A DNA stretch of 64,000 bases from Bog-473 sp963800725 (lineage in GTDB: Bacteria; Actinomycetota; Acidimicrobiia; Acidimicrobiales; RAAP-2), in contig CAWDCE010000035.1 in assembly GCA_963800725.1 (NCBI GenBank), forward strand, positions 62,001 to 126,000, read 5' to 3'. This document shows, one piece after another, positions 38,594 to 47,115 of the stretch. The position numbers and the translations under genes are program-made. Below the pieces are notes generated by a model, which was not told the origin of the DNA, ran no database searches, and saw only the letters and a list, made by a program, of their open reading frames with translations. Position 1 is the stretch's first letter; every line of letters begins with the position of its first letter.

Positions 38594-39990
38594 GCCGCAC
38601 AGCCGACGCGAAAAGAAGTGCCGTCGAGTGCTCGGCGCAAGGAGGCGCCATCGCTCGGCACGACCTCGACCGGGCGGGGAAGGTCGGCCAGGGTTAAGCC
38701 GTCGAGGAATCGGCCTTCATTGAGGCAGGCGTCGGGGATGAGGTAGCGCCGCTGCGGCGGGCTGGATTCGAGCGCTCGCGCCAGGTCCTCGCCGGTCAGC
38801 AGTCCGGCCACCCCGATATTGCCCCCGAAAAAGTCGTTGGAGATCTCACGCACGACCACGTCGTCCCTGGGGTGAGCCGCCAGCAATGGCGCCAGTACCG
38901 ACGCACCGTAGGTGCCGCTGAGCACGGTGACGGGGCGATCGTCGGGATCGGTGCACGTCTGGGTCTGATCCAACAGCGGCAGGCGCGTGGCGCGGTAGCC
39001 CTCGGCCGGGGCCGCATCGACGGACGCAAAGAATCCGTGGCGGACCCCACCTGGGCCAGACCGGGTCGGGCGCGCAAACGAGTCCATGAAGGCCCGGGCC
39101 ATGCCGATGCCGTTCTCGTGCTGAGCGAACCCGTCGTAGCTCGCGGTGGGCGGGAACGCTTGCTTGGCCAAGAGGTAGTACTCGTCAGCGGCGTAGACCA
39201 GGCGACGACCGAGGGTGCGGCGATAGATCTTTTGCCACTGCGCCACCGTTTCGACCACGAACGCAGCTTCCTCGGTGCTGTGGGCCCGCATCTCGGCCTC
39301 GTGGGAGAACTGGCTGATCCCGAGCGGGACGACCCCGACCGTGGCCAGTTTCGAATAGCGATCCAAGATGCCGGCCAAGGTGTCTTCGAGCCGGGCCCCA
39401 TCGTTGACGCCCGGACACACCACCACCTGGCCGTGGACCTCGATGCCACCGTCGAGCAGGACTTCGAGCCAGCGCAGGCTGGTGGCGCCTTTGGGGTTGC
39501 GCAACATATGGGCCCGCAGCTCGGGATCCGTGCTGTGAATCGAGACGAACAGCGGCCCGAGTCGTTCGGTGAGGATGCGCTCCGCGTCGAGTTCGGTGAA
39601 TCGGGTCAAAGTGGTGAAGTTCCCGTAGAGGAACGACAGCCGGTAGTCGTCGTCCTTCAAATACAGGCTGCGCCGCATTCCCTTGGGAAGTTGGTAAATG
39701 AAGCAGAAGGCGCAGTGGTTGTCGCACGTGCGGATCCGGTCAAACACGGCCGAACTCACCTCGACCCCGAACGGCTCCCCGGGCGCTTTGTCGACCTTGA
39801 CCAGGCGCGGGAGCTCCGTCCCGGCGCGGCGCACCATGACGCTGAGGTCGTCAGCGTCGCAGAGCTGTTGGAAATCAATGACGTCGCGCGGCTCACGCCC
39901 ATTGAGGGAGAGGACCTCATCACCCACAGCCAAGCCGGCCCGGGCTGCCGGCGACGCCTCGGCGACCGAAGTCACCGTGGGAGCGGACAT
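38590..39990 (-). CDS. DUF512 radical-SAM-like protein with PDZ domain
   Basis: An intact 466-residue protein of the DUF512 family, which is usually encoded next to der. An N-terminal PDZ-like domain (residues about 1-60, SPAARAGLAVGDEVLSLNG) is followed by the radical-SAM-like cluster motif CDNHCAFCF (CxxxCxxC) and the DUF512 C-terminal domain. The family is thought to be an iron-sulfur enzyme linked to ribosome biogenesis by context, but no reaction is known. It heads the der operon and is coupled to der by a four-base overlap. Confidence 0.9.
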   Translation of the reverse strand: MSAPTVTSVAEASPAARAGLAVGDEVLSLNGREPRDVIDFQQLCDADDLSVMVRRAGTELPRLVKVDKAPGEPFGVEVSSAVFDRIRTCDNHCAFCFIYQLPKGMRRSLYLKDDDYRLSFLYGNFTTLTRFTELDAERILTERLGPLFVSIHSTDPELRAHMLRNPKGATSLRWLEVLLDGGIEVHGQVVVCPGVNDGARLEDTLAGILDRYSKLATVGVVPLGISQFSHEAEMRAHSTEEAAFVVETVAQWQKIYRRTLGRRLVYAADEYYLLAKQAFPPTASYDGFAQHENGIGMARAFMDSFARPTRSGPGGVRHGFFASVDAAPAEGYRATRLPLLDQTQTCTDPDDRPVTVLSGTYGASVLAPLLAAHPRDDVVVREISNDFFGGNIGVAGLLTGEDLARALESSPPQRRYLIPDACLNEGRFLDGLTLADLPRPVEVVPSDGASLRRALDGTSFRVGCAA

Positions 39991-40194
39991 CGTTCCAGGT
40001 TACTAGTGCATTGGCCACCCCAGGTTCAGGTGCGCCCGGCGAAGAGCGAACGACTCGGGCGCCGAGGGGGCCCGAGTCGTTCTGTCACGGGCCAATTTCG
40101 GCCCCGGGATCGGGCGGCTGTCGATCTCCGCCTCGCCAGGGGCGATTTCGGCGGTGGGGAGGATATCGACGCGGGTGCCGGTAGCGTTGAGTCG

Positions 40195-41247
40195 GTGTCC
40201 GACGTCGAACGGGTCTTGCTGGCCGAACCAAGGGGATTTTGTGCCGGGGTGGAAAAGGCCATCAAGGCGCTGGCCTGGATGGTCCGCGTCTTTGAGCCTC
40301 CCGTCTACTGCTACCACGAGATCGTCCATAACCAGCACGTCGTGGACCGTTTCCGTGCCCAAGGGGTGATCTTCGTCGACCACGTCGAAGAGGTGCCCCC
40401 CGGCGCTCCCCTGATGCTCAGTGCGCACGGTTCGGCACCCGAGGTGGTGCGGGCCGCCCGGGCCCAAGGCGGCGTGGTGGTCGACGCGGTGTGCCCACTG
40501 GTGACCAAGGTCCACCACGAACTCAAGGTGCGCAGCGCCAAGGGGTACACGGTGCTCTATGTGGGTCACGCCGGCCACGAAGAGGCCGTCGGCACGATGG
40601 CGGTTGCGCCTGAATCGGTGCGACTGGTCGAGCACGAGGCGGATCTCGACGCCGTCGAATCACAAGGCCAACCAAGCGCTCCGATGGCGCTGCTCGCCCA
40701 GACGACGCTCAGCCACGACGAATGGCGCGGTCTCATGGAATCGGCCCGTCGGCGCTTCCCCGAGCTCTGGATGCCCAACCGCAGCGACCTGTGCTTCGCC
40801 ACCACCAACCGCCAGGCCGCCCTCAAAGCCATTGCCAGTGAGGCCGATGCGGTCGTTGTCATTGGCTCGGCCAACTCGTCCAATACGGTCGCCCTCGAGA
40901 CTGTGGCCAGGGCGTCGGGTTGTGCACGGGTGTTGCGCATCAACGAAGCGAACGAGCTTCCAGATGATCTTCGGGGCACGGTCGGAGTCACGGCGGGTGC
41001 TTCGGCGCCCGAGGCGCTGGTCCAAGAGGTCATCGCTGCGTTGGACCCACGTGATGGGGTCACCGAGGTGACGGTCACCACCGAGGACGAGTACTTCCCT
41101 CCCCCGCCCGAGCTGCGCGAGCTCCTCCGGGCCGTTGGGGCCACGCTCGGGATCTTGAACGGGCGCCCGGCGGCTGAGCGTTCGGACCCGGCGGTCGAAG
41201 ACCGGGCCATCTCCGCGGCCGATGTCTTGGACATGCTGGCCTCATGA
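40195..41247 (+). CDS. ispH: 4-hydroxy-3-methylbut-2-enyl diphosphate reductase
   Basis: A 350-residue IspH, which makes IPP and DMAPP in the last step of the MEP isoprenoid pathway. The three iron-sulfur cysteines are at C16 (PRGFCAGV), C100 (AVCPLVTKVH) and C200 (SDLCFATTNRQ); substrate His residues are in HNQHV and SAHGS. The GTG at 40195 puts the first cysteine at the usual place; upstream codons in frame are antisense to the DUF512 gene. It is divergent from DUF512 and likely cotranscribed with the HD-domain and GT2 genes. Confidence 0.95.
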   Translation: MSDVERVLLAEPRGFCAGVEKAIKALAWMVRVFEPPVYCYHEIVHNQHVVDRFRAQGVIFVDHVEEVPPGAPLMLSAHGSAPEVVRAARAQGGVVVDAVCPLVTKVHHELKVRSAKGYTVLYVGHAGHEEAVGTMAVAPESVRLVEHEADLDAVESQGQPSAPMALLAQTTLSHDEWRGLMESARRRFPELWMPNRSDLCFATTNRQAALKAIASEADAVVVIGSANSSNTVALETVARASGCARVLRINEANELPDDLRGTVGVTAGASAPEALVQEVIAALDPRDGVTEVTVTTEDEYFPPPPELRELLRAVGATLGILNGRPAAERSDPAVEDRAISAADVLDMLAS

Positions 41248-41272
41248 GCCGTCCGAGTGCGAAGATGGAGGC

Positions 41273-41815
41273 GTGACCTTTACCCGCATGGACGAATCGA
41301 CCGCCGAAGAGTGGCAGGCGATCGTGGTCGAGACGATGGAACAACAGCCACGGGTGGCCCAAAGCGTCCTTGAGATGCTGGCCTCGCTCGAGTCGATCAC
41401 CGACAAGTTCGCCGTGAACCAGCTGGTGCATTCCCTCCAGACGGCCACTCGAGCCGAGGAGGCAGGTGCCTCGGAAGAGGTCATCGTCGCTTCCCTCTGC
41501 CACGACATCGGCAAAGCCGTCTCCGTCATCAATCACCCGCGCATCGCAGCCGAGATCCTTCGTCCCTATGTCGGCCACGACACCTTCGAGATGGTCTTGA
41601 ACCACCAGGACTTCCAGGGTCGCCACTACTACGAGTTCATTGGCCAAGACCCCAACGCCCGCGACCAGCACGTTGGCGCCTCGTGGTACGCACTGGCAGA
41701 ACAGTTCGCCGACGAATGGGACCAGAACAGCTTCGATCCTGACTACCCAACCAAGCCCTTGTCGCACTTCGAGCCCATGGTGCGCAAGGTGTTTGGTTCT
41801 TTCGCGAATCCTTGA
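41273..41815 (+). CDS. HD-domain protein, PhnZ/MIOX-like
   Basis: A 180-residue HD-superfamily protein. Metal ligands are likely H53 (HSLQTATRAEEAGA), H77-D78 (LCHDIGK), H88 and H111. The arrangement, with a short spacing and HxLQTA opening, is nearer to the mixed-valent di-iron oxygenases PhnZ/TmpB and myo-inositol oxygenase than to phosphohydrolases, but the extra ligands that tell the two apart cannot be settled by eye. A GGAGG lies one base before GTG 41273; ATG 41288 in frame is an alternative start. Coupled to the next gene by a TTGA overlap. Confidence 0.7.
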   Translation: MTFTRMDESTAEEWQAIVVETMEQQPRVAQSVLEMLASLESITDKFAVNQLVHSLQTATRAEEAGASEEVIVASLCHDIGKAVSVINHPRIAAEILRPYVGHDTFEMVLNHQDFQGRHYYEFIGQDPNARDQHVGASWYALAEQFADEWDQNSFDPDYPTKPLSHFEPMVRKVFGSFANP

Positions 41816-42648
41816 GCGCGACCACGTCGGCGGCAACGTCCGCCCGAGTCCGGACCGATCCCGCCCTGGCCCGCCGGGTCATTGCTGACTCGCGCCAAAA
41901 GTTCGCCGACACTTATCCCGACCTCAAGCTCGCTCCGGTGGTCGGACTGATCTGTGCCTTCGAAGAAGAGCGCAACATCGGCGCCGTATTGGCGGACATG
42001 CCAAAGACGGTGGGCGATCTTGCAGTGTCCACTTTGGTCATCGTCGATGGCGGGAGCGACCACACCGACCAAGTGGCCCTCGACGCCGGGGCGATCACGT
42101 TCGTCCTGAGCGAGAACCTCGGACACGGCTACGCCCTGCGAGTTGGCTATGCCCTGTGCGTCGAACTCGGGGCGCAATATGTGGTCACGCTCGACGCCGA
42201 TGGGCAGAACGACCCGGGCGAGATCCCCGTCATGCTCCAACCGCTGCTCGATGACGAGGCCGACTTTGTCGTGGCATCTCGACGTCTCGGCCAAGACACC
42301 ACGACCGATCGCTTCCGCAAGCTCGGTGTGCGCGTGTTCTCTTCGATCATGAGCGCCATGGGCGGTACCAAGCTCACCGACACCTCGAACGGGTACCGGG
42401 CGCTTCGCGTCACCATGCTCGCTGACGTGATGCACCGACTCAGACAGTCGCAGTACCAAACGGCCGAGTTGTTGATCGTATGCATGAAACGCGGCTGGCG
42501 GGTCACCGAACGACCCACACTGTGGCTCCCTCGCGGATCGGGAACTACTAAGAAGGGCAAGAACGCGCTGTTCGGCTTTCGCTACGGTCGAGTCGTGTTC
42601 GCCACCTGGTGGCGTGAGCGCAACGACACGGCGCGAGCGGCGAGCTAG
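41812..42648 (+). CDS. GT2 glycosyltransferase (polyprenyl-phosphate sugar synthase-like)
   Basis: A 278-residue family 2 glycosyltransferase of GT-A fold, with CAFEEERNIGAVL, the DGGSDHT loop, VTLDADGQNDP (the DxD motif) and TDTSNGYRALR. These fit the dolichyl/polyprenyl-phosphate mannose or glucose synthase group. There is no C-terminal membrane domain. The start is a TTG at 41812 that overlaps the stop of the HD gene (TTGA). Its stop and that of the convergent Ig-like gene share one CTAG (42645-42648). Confidence 0.85.
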   Translation: MSATTSAATSARVRTDPALARRVIADSRQKFADTYPDLKLAPVVGLICAFEEERNIGAVLADMPKTVGDLAVSTLVIVDGGSDHTDQVALDAGAITFVLSENLGHGYALRVGYALCVELGAQYVVTLDADGQNDPGEIPVMLQPLLDDEADFVVASRRLGQDTTTDRFRKLGVRVFSSIMSAMGGTKLTDTSNGYRALRVTMLADVMHRLRQSQYQTAELLIVCMKRGWRVTERPTLWLPRGSGTTKKGKNALFGFRYGRVVFATWWRERNDTARAAS

Positions 42649-43274
42649 CCCCCGCTCACGATGGTGACGCCGCCGGGTCCGCCACTGACCACCAGGGCGG
42701 CGGTTCCCGATGACGCCATGGTGCTCGCCGTACCTGAGTAGTTGGCCACCACCACGTCGACACCGCGTGGAGCGTTCGTGGACAGACACGAGCCGACGCC
42801 GTTCACCAGAAAATCCGTTGCACACAGTGTGACGTTTCCGGTCGAAAAGACCAGGTGCCCGCTCACCGCTCCATGGGTGCTCGTCACCATGGCGGAGTAC
42901 CACACCGGCGTCTTGTAGGTCGTCGAGGTGACGCCGATCGACACGGTCGTCTCGGTCCGTGAGATCCCCCGAATCGCCCGGTCCCCCAAAGAATCCGAAT
43001 TGCCCTCGACCTCATTGGTGTCACCTCCGTTGAGCGTGATCGTGTGGGTCACCGCCCCGGTGAGCGCGATGGGGGCGGGCGACGTGGCATCGGCCGCGGG
43101 AAAGGTGGCGATTGCCAATGCGCAGAGCGAAGCGGTTGCCGTGATGAGGGCGATGGCCAATGCGGTGAAGGAACGCCCGCTTGACCTTCGGCTTTCTCGG
43201 GTCGTGCGGGTGCTTGGCGCTCCGTTGCATCCCGGGGCGTTGCACCCCCATGTGCGAGTCGATGCTGTCCTCAT
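42645..43274 (-). CDS. Exported Ig-like protein
   Basis: A 209-residue protein. The n-region is rich in Arg and holds C-x4-C, followed by a hydrophobic core (FTALAIALITATASLCALAI) as a signal peptide. The mature part looks like one bacterial Ig-like domain (Big_3 type): YSAMVTSTHGAVSGHLVFS, a CATDFLVNGVGSC hairpin whose two cysteines are spaced to form a disulfide, and VANYSGTASTM. It begins about 235 bases from the sigma-fusion gene, in the opposite direction, so the two may share a regulatory region. Confidence 0.65.
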   Translation of the reverse strand: MRTASTRTWGCNAPGCNGAPSTRTTRESRRSSGRSFTALAIALITATASLCALAIATFPAADATSPAPIALTGAVTHTITLNGGDTNEVEGNSDSLGDRAIRGISRTETTVSIGVTSTTYKTPVWYSAMVTSTHGAVSGHLVFSTGNVTLCATDFLVNGVGSCLSTNAPRGVDVVVANYSGTASTMASSGTAALVVSGGPGGVTIVSGG

Positions 43275-43510
43275 CCGGTACCCCTTGTCTCGGAGAGGTC
43301 ACGCGCATTGCGTGGCCGCTTGAAACAGGGATGCACGGGCCGCGTGATCCTTACAATCTTCAACCGGCGTTGAGATGACCAAACGCTCACGCCTGGAGTT
43401 GCGATCCAAAATAATTGTGGATTTTCATGGCCGAGCTGTAAGGAAACCCCAGCCCGCGCATCCATACAACGTCAGTAGGCATCAGGATCTATTCGTGCGG
43501 AAGGTGGACT

Positions 43511-45280
43511 GTGAATCAACTGGAGCGTCACCGGTGGGATGACGGCCAGCTGGTGTCGGCCACCTTGTCGGGGGATCGCCACGCCGGTGACGTCCTCTTC
43601 GCCCGCTATGACAGCTATGCCCACCGCATCGCGGTTCTCTACACATCATCCCCCGACGCCGCAAATGAGGCCGTGGCCGCCGGGCGAGCACTCGCGTTCG
43701 AGAAACTCGCCACGCTGCGCGACCCGGATCGTTTTGGTGCGTGGATGGCGACAATCGTCCGCAACTCCGCCGCCAGCGCTCAACGCCAACAGTCGCGCGA
43801 AGTTCCCCGGGCCGAACTTCCCGACCTGCAGTACCTCGACCCCAAACCCGAAGACGCCGACGAGGACAACGAACGGCTGGCCAAGGCGCGGGCGGCGTTG
43901 TTGAGCCTGCCCGTGCGTGATCGCAAGGCGCTCGAGCTCTCCGTCTACGAGCGGCTCCCCGTCAGCGAGGTGGCGGCAGCACTCATGATCGATGTCAACA
44001 CCGCCTATCAGGTGTTGAGTCGAGCCCGAAAGAGGGCGAGGAGGGCCTACCTCACCCCGGCGATCCCTATCGATGCCCCAGCGGCCTGTCAGAAGTGTGC
44101 AGCCAAGACGCCCGACTACATAAGAGGGCTCCAGGGCGTACGGGCCAAAGTCGACGCCCATGTCGAGACGTGTTCGGCCTGTCGGGCCAGATTGGCCGAA
44201 ATGCTGGCCGAGTCGAGTCGCATCAAGGGGCTGTTTTCGTTTGCACCACTCGGCGTGGTGGTTTCGGCCAAAGGGCTTATCCGACGGGCCACCCCGACCA
44301 AGACGTCCCACCTCGTCATGGCCGGTGCTGTCGGGTCGGTGGCCGTCGCCGCAGGCGCACTCGGAGCGGTGGGCGCCCTCCACCACACCTCGCCGAGTTC
44401 GCATCACGCAGTGTCCACCGCGTTGGTCACACCGAAAGCCGGACGGTACTCACCGCGCCGCGGGGACCGCATTGGTCCGACCCGCACTCACCCGAGCACC
44501 GATCCAGGACCGGCCGCACCGCGTCCCCTCAGCGCCATCACCCCACTCGCCCAACCAACCAAGACCACCACTTCGACGACGCAGCCCGGTGCGACGGCTC
44601 CGAGCGCTGCGGCGGTTCCCCTGACTCCCGCCGTACTCCCCGCAACGACAACCACCATTCCCGAGCCCGGCACGTTGCTCACCGGAGGCGGCAGCCCCAA
44701 TGACGCTCGTGGTTGGGCCAATGCCCAATGGAACGGGACCCCCGAATACGCCGCTGGTCCCTACGCCGGCACGCAGAGCTTCGCATTCGATGGCAGCAAC
44801 GGCCTGAGCATTCCTGGCCTGGCCCAGTTGAATGGCAATGATTTCACCGTCAGTTTCGACCTCAATACGACCGAGGCGGCTGACGCTGCGCATCCCGTTG
44901 ACCTCATCGGCTATCGCACATCGTGCTCGTTGTCGAACTTCTTCGACGTGCGCCTCGGTGCATCGGCGCCGTCGGGCGGTGTCCTCGTCGAGTTCGACAC
45001 GTCTGCCGGTGCCACGGTGCTGCGGTCGGCCAACGGGATCACCGACGGGTCATGGCACCACGTCTCGATTACGAGAAGCGGCACCTCGGTGACCCTCAGC
45101 GTTGACGGAGTCCAAGAGGCGAGTAGCTCGGTTGCTGCGGACACGACGATCTCGAACGGCGCCACCTGGCAGGTGGCGAACGGCGATCCTTGCATCGCCC
45201 ACGATGGAACCACGGCGTTGACCGGTTCGATGGGCGACATCTATGTGGGGCCGACGGCTGATGCTCCTTCCAACGGCTGA
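43511..45280 (+). CDS. ECF sigma / zinc-finger anti-sigma / TM / LamG-like fusion
   Basis: An intact 589-residue single polypeptide. Residues about 27-95 are ECF sigma region 2 (VLFARYDSYAHRIAVLY, FGAWMATIVRNSA) and about 123-178 are region 4 (LAKARAALLSLPVRDRKALE, LPVSEVAAAL). Then C193-x2-C196 and H217-VET-C221-SA-C224 form an anti-sigma zinc-binding (zf-HC2/ZAS-type) domain. A membrane helix lies at 268-290, a Pro/Thr-rich linker at about 320-385, and a LamG/concanavalin-like domain at about 395-585 (FAFDGSNGLSIPGL, DGSWHHVSITR, LSVDGVQEA). Topology puts the sigma and zinc domains inside and the LamG domain outside. Fused sigma/anti-sigma proteins are known in Actinobacteria (the ECF52-type group); release by proteolysis is expected but unproven. 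GTG 43511 has GGAAGG 7-12 bases upstream. Confidence 0.85.
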   Translation: MNQLERHRWDDGQLVSATLSGDRHAGDVLFARYDSYAHRIAVLYTSSPDAANEAVAAGRALAFEKLATLRDPDRFGAWMATIVRNSAASAQRQQSREVPRAELPDLQYLDPKPEDADEDNERLAKARAALLSLPVRDRKALELSVYERLPVSEVAAALMIDVNTAYQVLSRARKRARRAYLTPAIPIDAPAACQKCAAKTPDYIRGLQGVRAKVDAHVETCSACRARLAEMLAESSRIKGLFSFAPLGVVVSAKGLIRRATPTKTSHLVMAGAVGSVAVAAGALGAVGALHHTSPSSHHAVSTALVTPKAGRYSPRRGDRIGPTRTHPSTDPGPAAPRPLSAITPLAQPTKTTTSTTQPGATAPSAAAVPLTPAVLPATTTTIPEPGTLLTGGGSPNDARGWANAQWNGTPEYAAGPYAGTQSFAFDGSNGLSIPGLAQLNGNDFTVSFDLNTTEAADAAHPVDLIGYRTSCSLSNFFDVRLGASAPSGGVLVEFDTSAGATVLRSANGITDGSWHHVSITRSGTSVTLSVDGVQEASSSVAADTTISNGATWQVANGDPCIAHDGTTALTGSMGDIYVGPTADAPSNG

Positions 45281-46055
45281 CCAGACGCTGACACCGACAA
45301 ATCGCCGAACGGCGCCGCGCCTTGCGGCCATCCTCTCGGCCTGGCGGGACAAGAGTGCGAGTCACCCACTGCTCTGGAACGACAGAACCGACCTCTTGCT
45401 CATTCGCTCGTTGATCAGCGGAGAAGGGCTCGCTGAAGCGCTCGGTGCGTTCGCCGAAGCGGTGGCCGACACCGGTGCCCATCTCACCGAGTGCTGTGCG
45501 CATCTCGGGGCGCTCACCGACGTCCTTCGGGCCCAACGCGACGTCGGGGCAAGTCTCGAACTGCATTGGGACCTCGTGCCTCGCCTCGTCGAACCGTTTA
45601 GCGGCAATCCCCAGGGGTGGGGTTTCGACCCGCTGACCGGATGTGTATCGGGGCCGTTCCTCTCCGCGGCGCTCGGCGAGTATTACCGCAGAGCCAAAGG
45701 AAGCAGTCTCATCGAGCCCGGCGACTGGTCAATGATCGCCGTCAAGCTGTCGCGGGCCGAGGATCTGGCCACGGCCGTCATCACCGAGTTCACGGCGTGC
45801 CATGTCATTACCAACGCGGTTCGCGATGTCGATCTCTTCGCTCACGTCCAACCCGGGGTCTTCGCCCTCGTCGGACCGACGAGCCAAGTCGCTCGCCAGT
45901 CGAGAGATGTCCGCGAAGCGCTGCTCTTTGCGGGAGTGGGGGGCGACGTCTCGACTTTCGTGCTGCCCGCCACCTTGACCGAGGCCCGCCATCTGGTGAT
46001 TGCGCTTTCCCGGCGTGACCATCGGCCTCAGTCGCTCGAGGAGGGAAGCCCGTGA
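45261..46055 (+). CDS. Unknown protein downstream of sigma fusion, possibly GGDEF-like
   Basis: A 264-residue protein whose ATG (45261) lies 20 bases inside the 3' end of the sigma-fusion gene, so the two are cotranslated. Residues 1-120 are helical (LSAWRDKSASHPLLW, ALGAFAEAVADTG) and hold a CC pair. The second half (from GDWSMIAVKL, through FAHVQPGVFALVG, to a final HLVIALSRR strand) has the beta-alpha-beta rhythm of a nucleotidyl-cyclase or GGDEF fold, but without GGDEF or the metal aspartates, so it would be a degenerate sensor. This is a weak fold inference. Confidence 0.55.
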   Translation: MLLPTADQTLTPTNRRTAPRLAAILSAWRDKSASHPLLWNDRTDLLLIRSLISGEGLAEALGAFAEAVADTGAHLTECCAHLGALTDVLRAQRDVGASLELHWDLVPRLVEPFSGNPQGWGFDPLTGCVSGPFLSAALGEYYRRAKGSSLIEPGDWSMIAVKLSRAEDLATAVITEFTACHVITNAVRDVDLFAHVQPGVFALVGPTSQVARQSRDVREALLFAGVGGDVSTFVLPATLTEARHLVIALSRRDHRPQSLEEGSP

Positions 46056-46061
46056 TGCCGG

Positions 46062-46886
46062 CTAACCGGCGGCGGCGATCTGGGCGGTGAGCCAGCTGGC
46101 CAACCCCTGACTGCAGCCGCCGACGATGTCGGACTCGGCGAACCCCGAGGATTGGTCAAGGGAGAATCCGAGCGCTCCGAGTTCGAGGCAGTTCGCAGCG
46201 GCATCAATGTCGTTGTAGCCCGGCTCGAGGCTCACCTCCGAGGCAAATGTTGCGGGCCATCCCGCCACGGTCGACCAGTCGTTGGCGTCGACCACGCTGT
46301 AGGCCTTGGCATTCATGGCCTCGTGCAGCACGACCATCTCGATCGCCGATTGTCCGCCCGACGTGCTCATCAACGGCGTCATGAGCGACCGGGAGTACTG
46401 CGAATAGCTCGCAGCGCCACCGGCGGGTCCCCAGGTGTCACCCATCGCGCCATTGGGGGTGGCGTCGACAATGCTGTAGGTCCAGCCCGGGACGCGCCAC
46501 TGGGCGGGTATCTGGTTGATGATTCCCCCCACGTAGTCATCGAGGCTCTGCGTCGCCGGCGGTGTCGCCGCGGTGCTGGGTGCGGCGGCCGGAGGGGTGG
46601 CCGGTGCCGGGGCAATGGTCGTGGTTGTCACCGCGGTGTTCGGTGCGGGTGTGGGCGCCTTGTCGATGCTCGTTGCGCTCGGTGCGACTTTGGTACTGCG
46701 GGCGGGAAGCAGGGTTTGTCGAGCTTTGGTGGGATCGTTCGGCGTGTGATGGCCCGCGATCATCCCGCTCGCAGGCACGCCGATCATGACCGCCAGCGCC
46801 AAGAACAAGACACTTCCCACGACAAATATCGTGCGCGATCGAGCGTGGTGACGGTGGTGTGGGCGCGGCAGTTTCATCAGGTGCAT
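46062..46886 (-). CDS. Membrane-anchored protein, degenerate metalloprotease-like
   Basis: About 274 residues. A His/Arg-rich N-terminus precedes one membrane helix (about 19-40, TIFVVGSVLFLALAVMI), a Pro/Thr/Ala linker (about 70-115), and an extracellular domain. That domain has VVLHEAMNAK, and later DIDAAANCLELGALG and VGGCSQGL; the set resembles actinobacterial zincin-like domains with HExxH, then E..ADC, but the second His of HExxH is lost, so catalysis is doubtful. ATG 46886 follows AAGGAG; ATG 46877 is also possible. It is convergent with the unknown gene after the sigma fusion. Confidence 0.6.
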   Translation of the reverse strand: MHLMKLPRPHHRHHARSRTIFVVGSVLFLALAVMIGVPASGMIAGHHTPNDPTKARQTLLPARSTKVAPSATSIDKAPTPAPNTAVTTTTIAPAPATPPAAAPSTAATPPATQSLDDYVGGIINQIPAQWRVPGWTYSIVDATPNGAMGDTWGPAGGAASYSQYSRSLMTPLMSTSGGQSAIEMVVLHEAMNAKAYSVVDANDWSTVAGWPATFASEVSLEPGYNDIDAAANCLELGALGFSLDQSSGFAESDIVGGCSQGLASWLTAQIAAAG

Positions 46887-47027
46887 TGCTCCTTCCCCAA
46901 AAGGGTGTCGACCGAGATGCGATGCCCTGGGTCGGGCCCGCCTGTGCTTGCGCACGGTCCTCAAGAGACGCCCTTCATGGGGGTTCCTGACACACCGGCC
47001 GCGCAATTGGCGCTACAGCGAGGCCAC

Positions 47028-47065
47028 GTAGTGCTCTGCGTAGTGCTCTGCGAAGTGCACTACGC
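47028..47065. repeat. 12-bp tandem repeat plus inverted repeat
   Basis: GTAGTGCTCTGC occurs twice without a gap (47028-47039, 47040-47051), followed by diverged units at 47052-47063 and 47064-47075. Part of the array also forms a hairpin: GCGTAGTGC at 47038-47046 pairs with GCACTACGC at 47057-47065 (9 bp, 10-base loop). It lies in the 229-base gap between plsC and the membrane-anchored gene. It could be an operator with several half-sites or an RNA hairpin ending the plsC transcript; there is no T run. Confidence 0.6.
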
Positions 47066-47115
47066 AGTGCGCCCCGAGGTAACCGAGACGGCCGGATGGC
47101 CGACGCGCTGCGGTA

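Noticed and set aside
43442..43473. ECF-type autoregulatory promoter (GGAAAC at 43442, CGTC at 43470) before the sigma-fusion gene
   Set aside because: The 22-base spacing is longer than the usual 16-18 of ECF promoters; kept as a possibility, not as a call.
47028..47075. CRISPR-like array
   Set aside because: Units of 12 bases are contiguous without spacers, and no cas genes are present.
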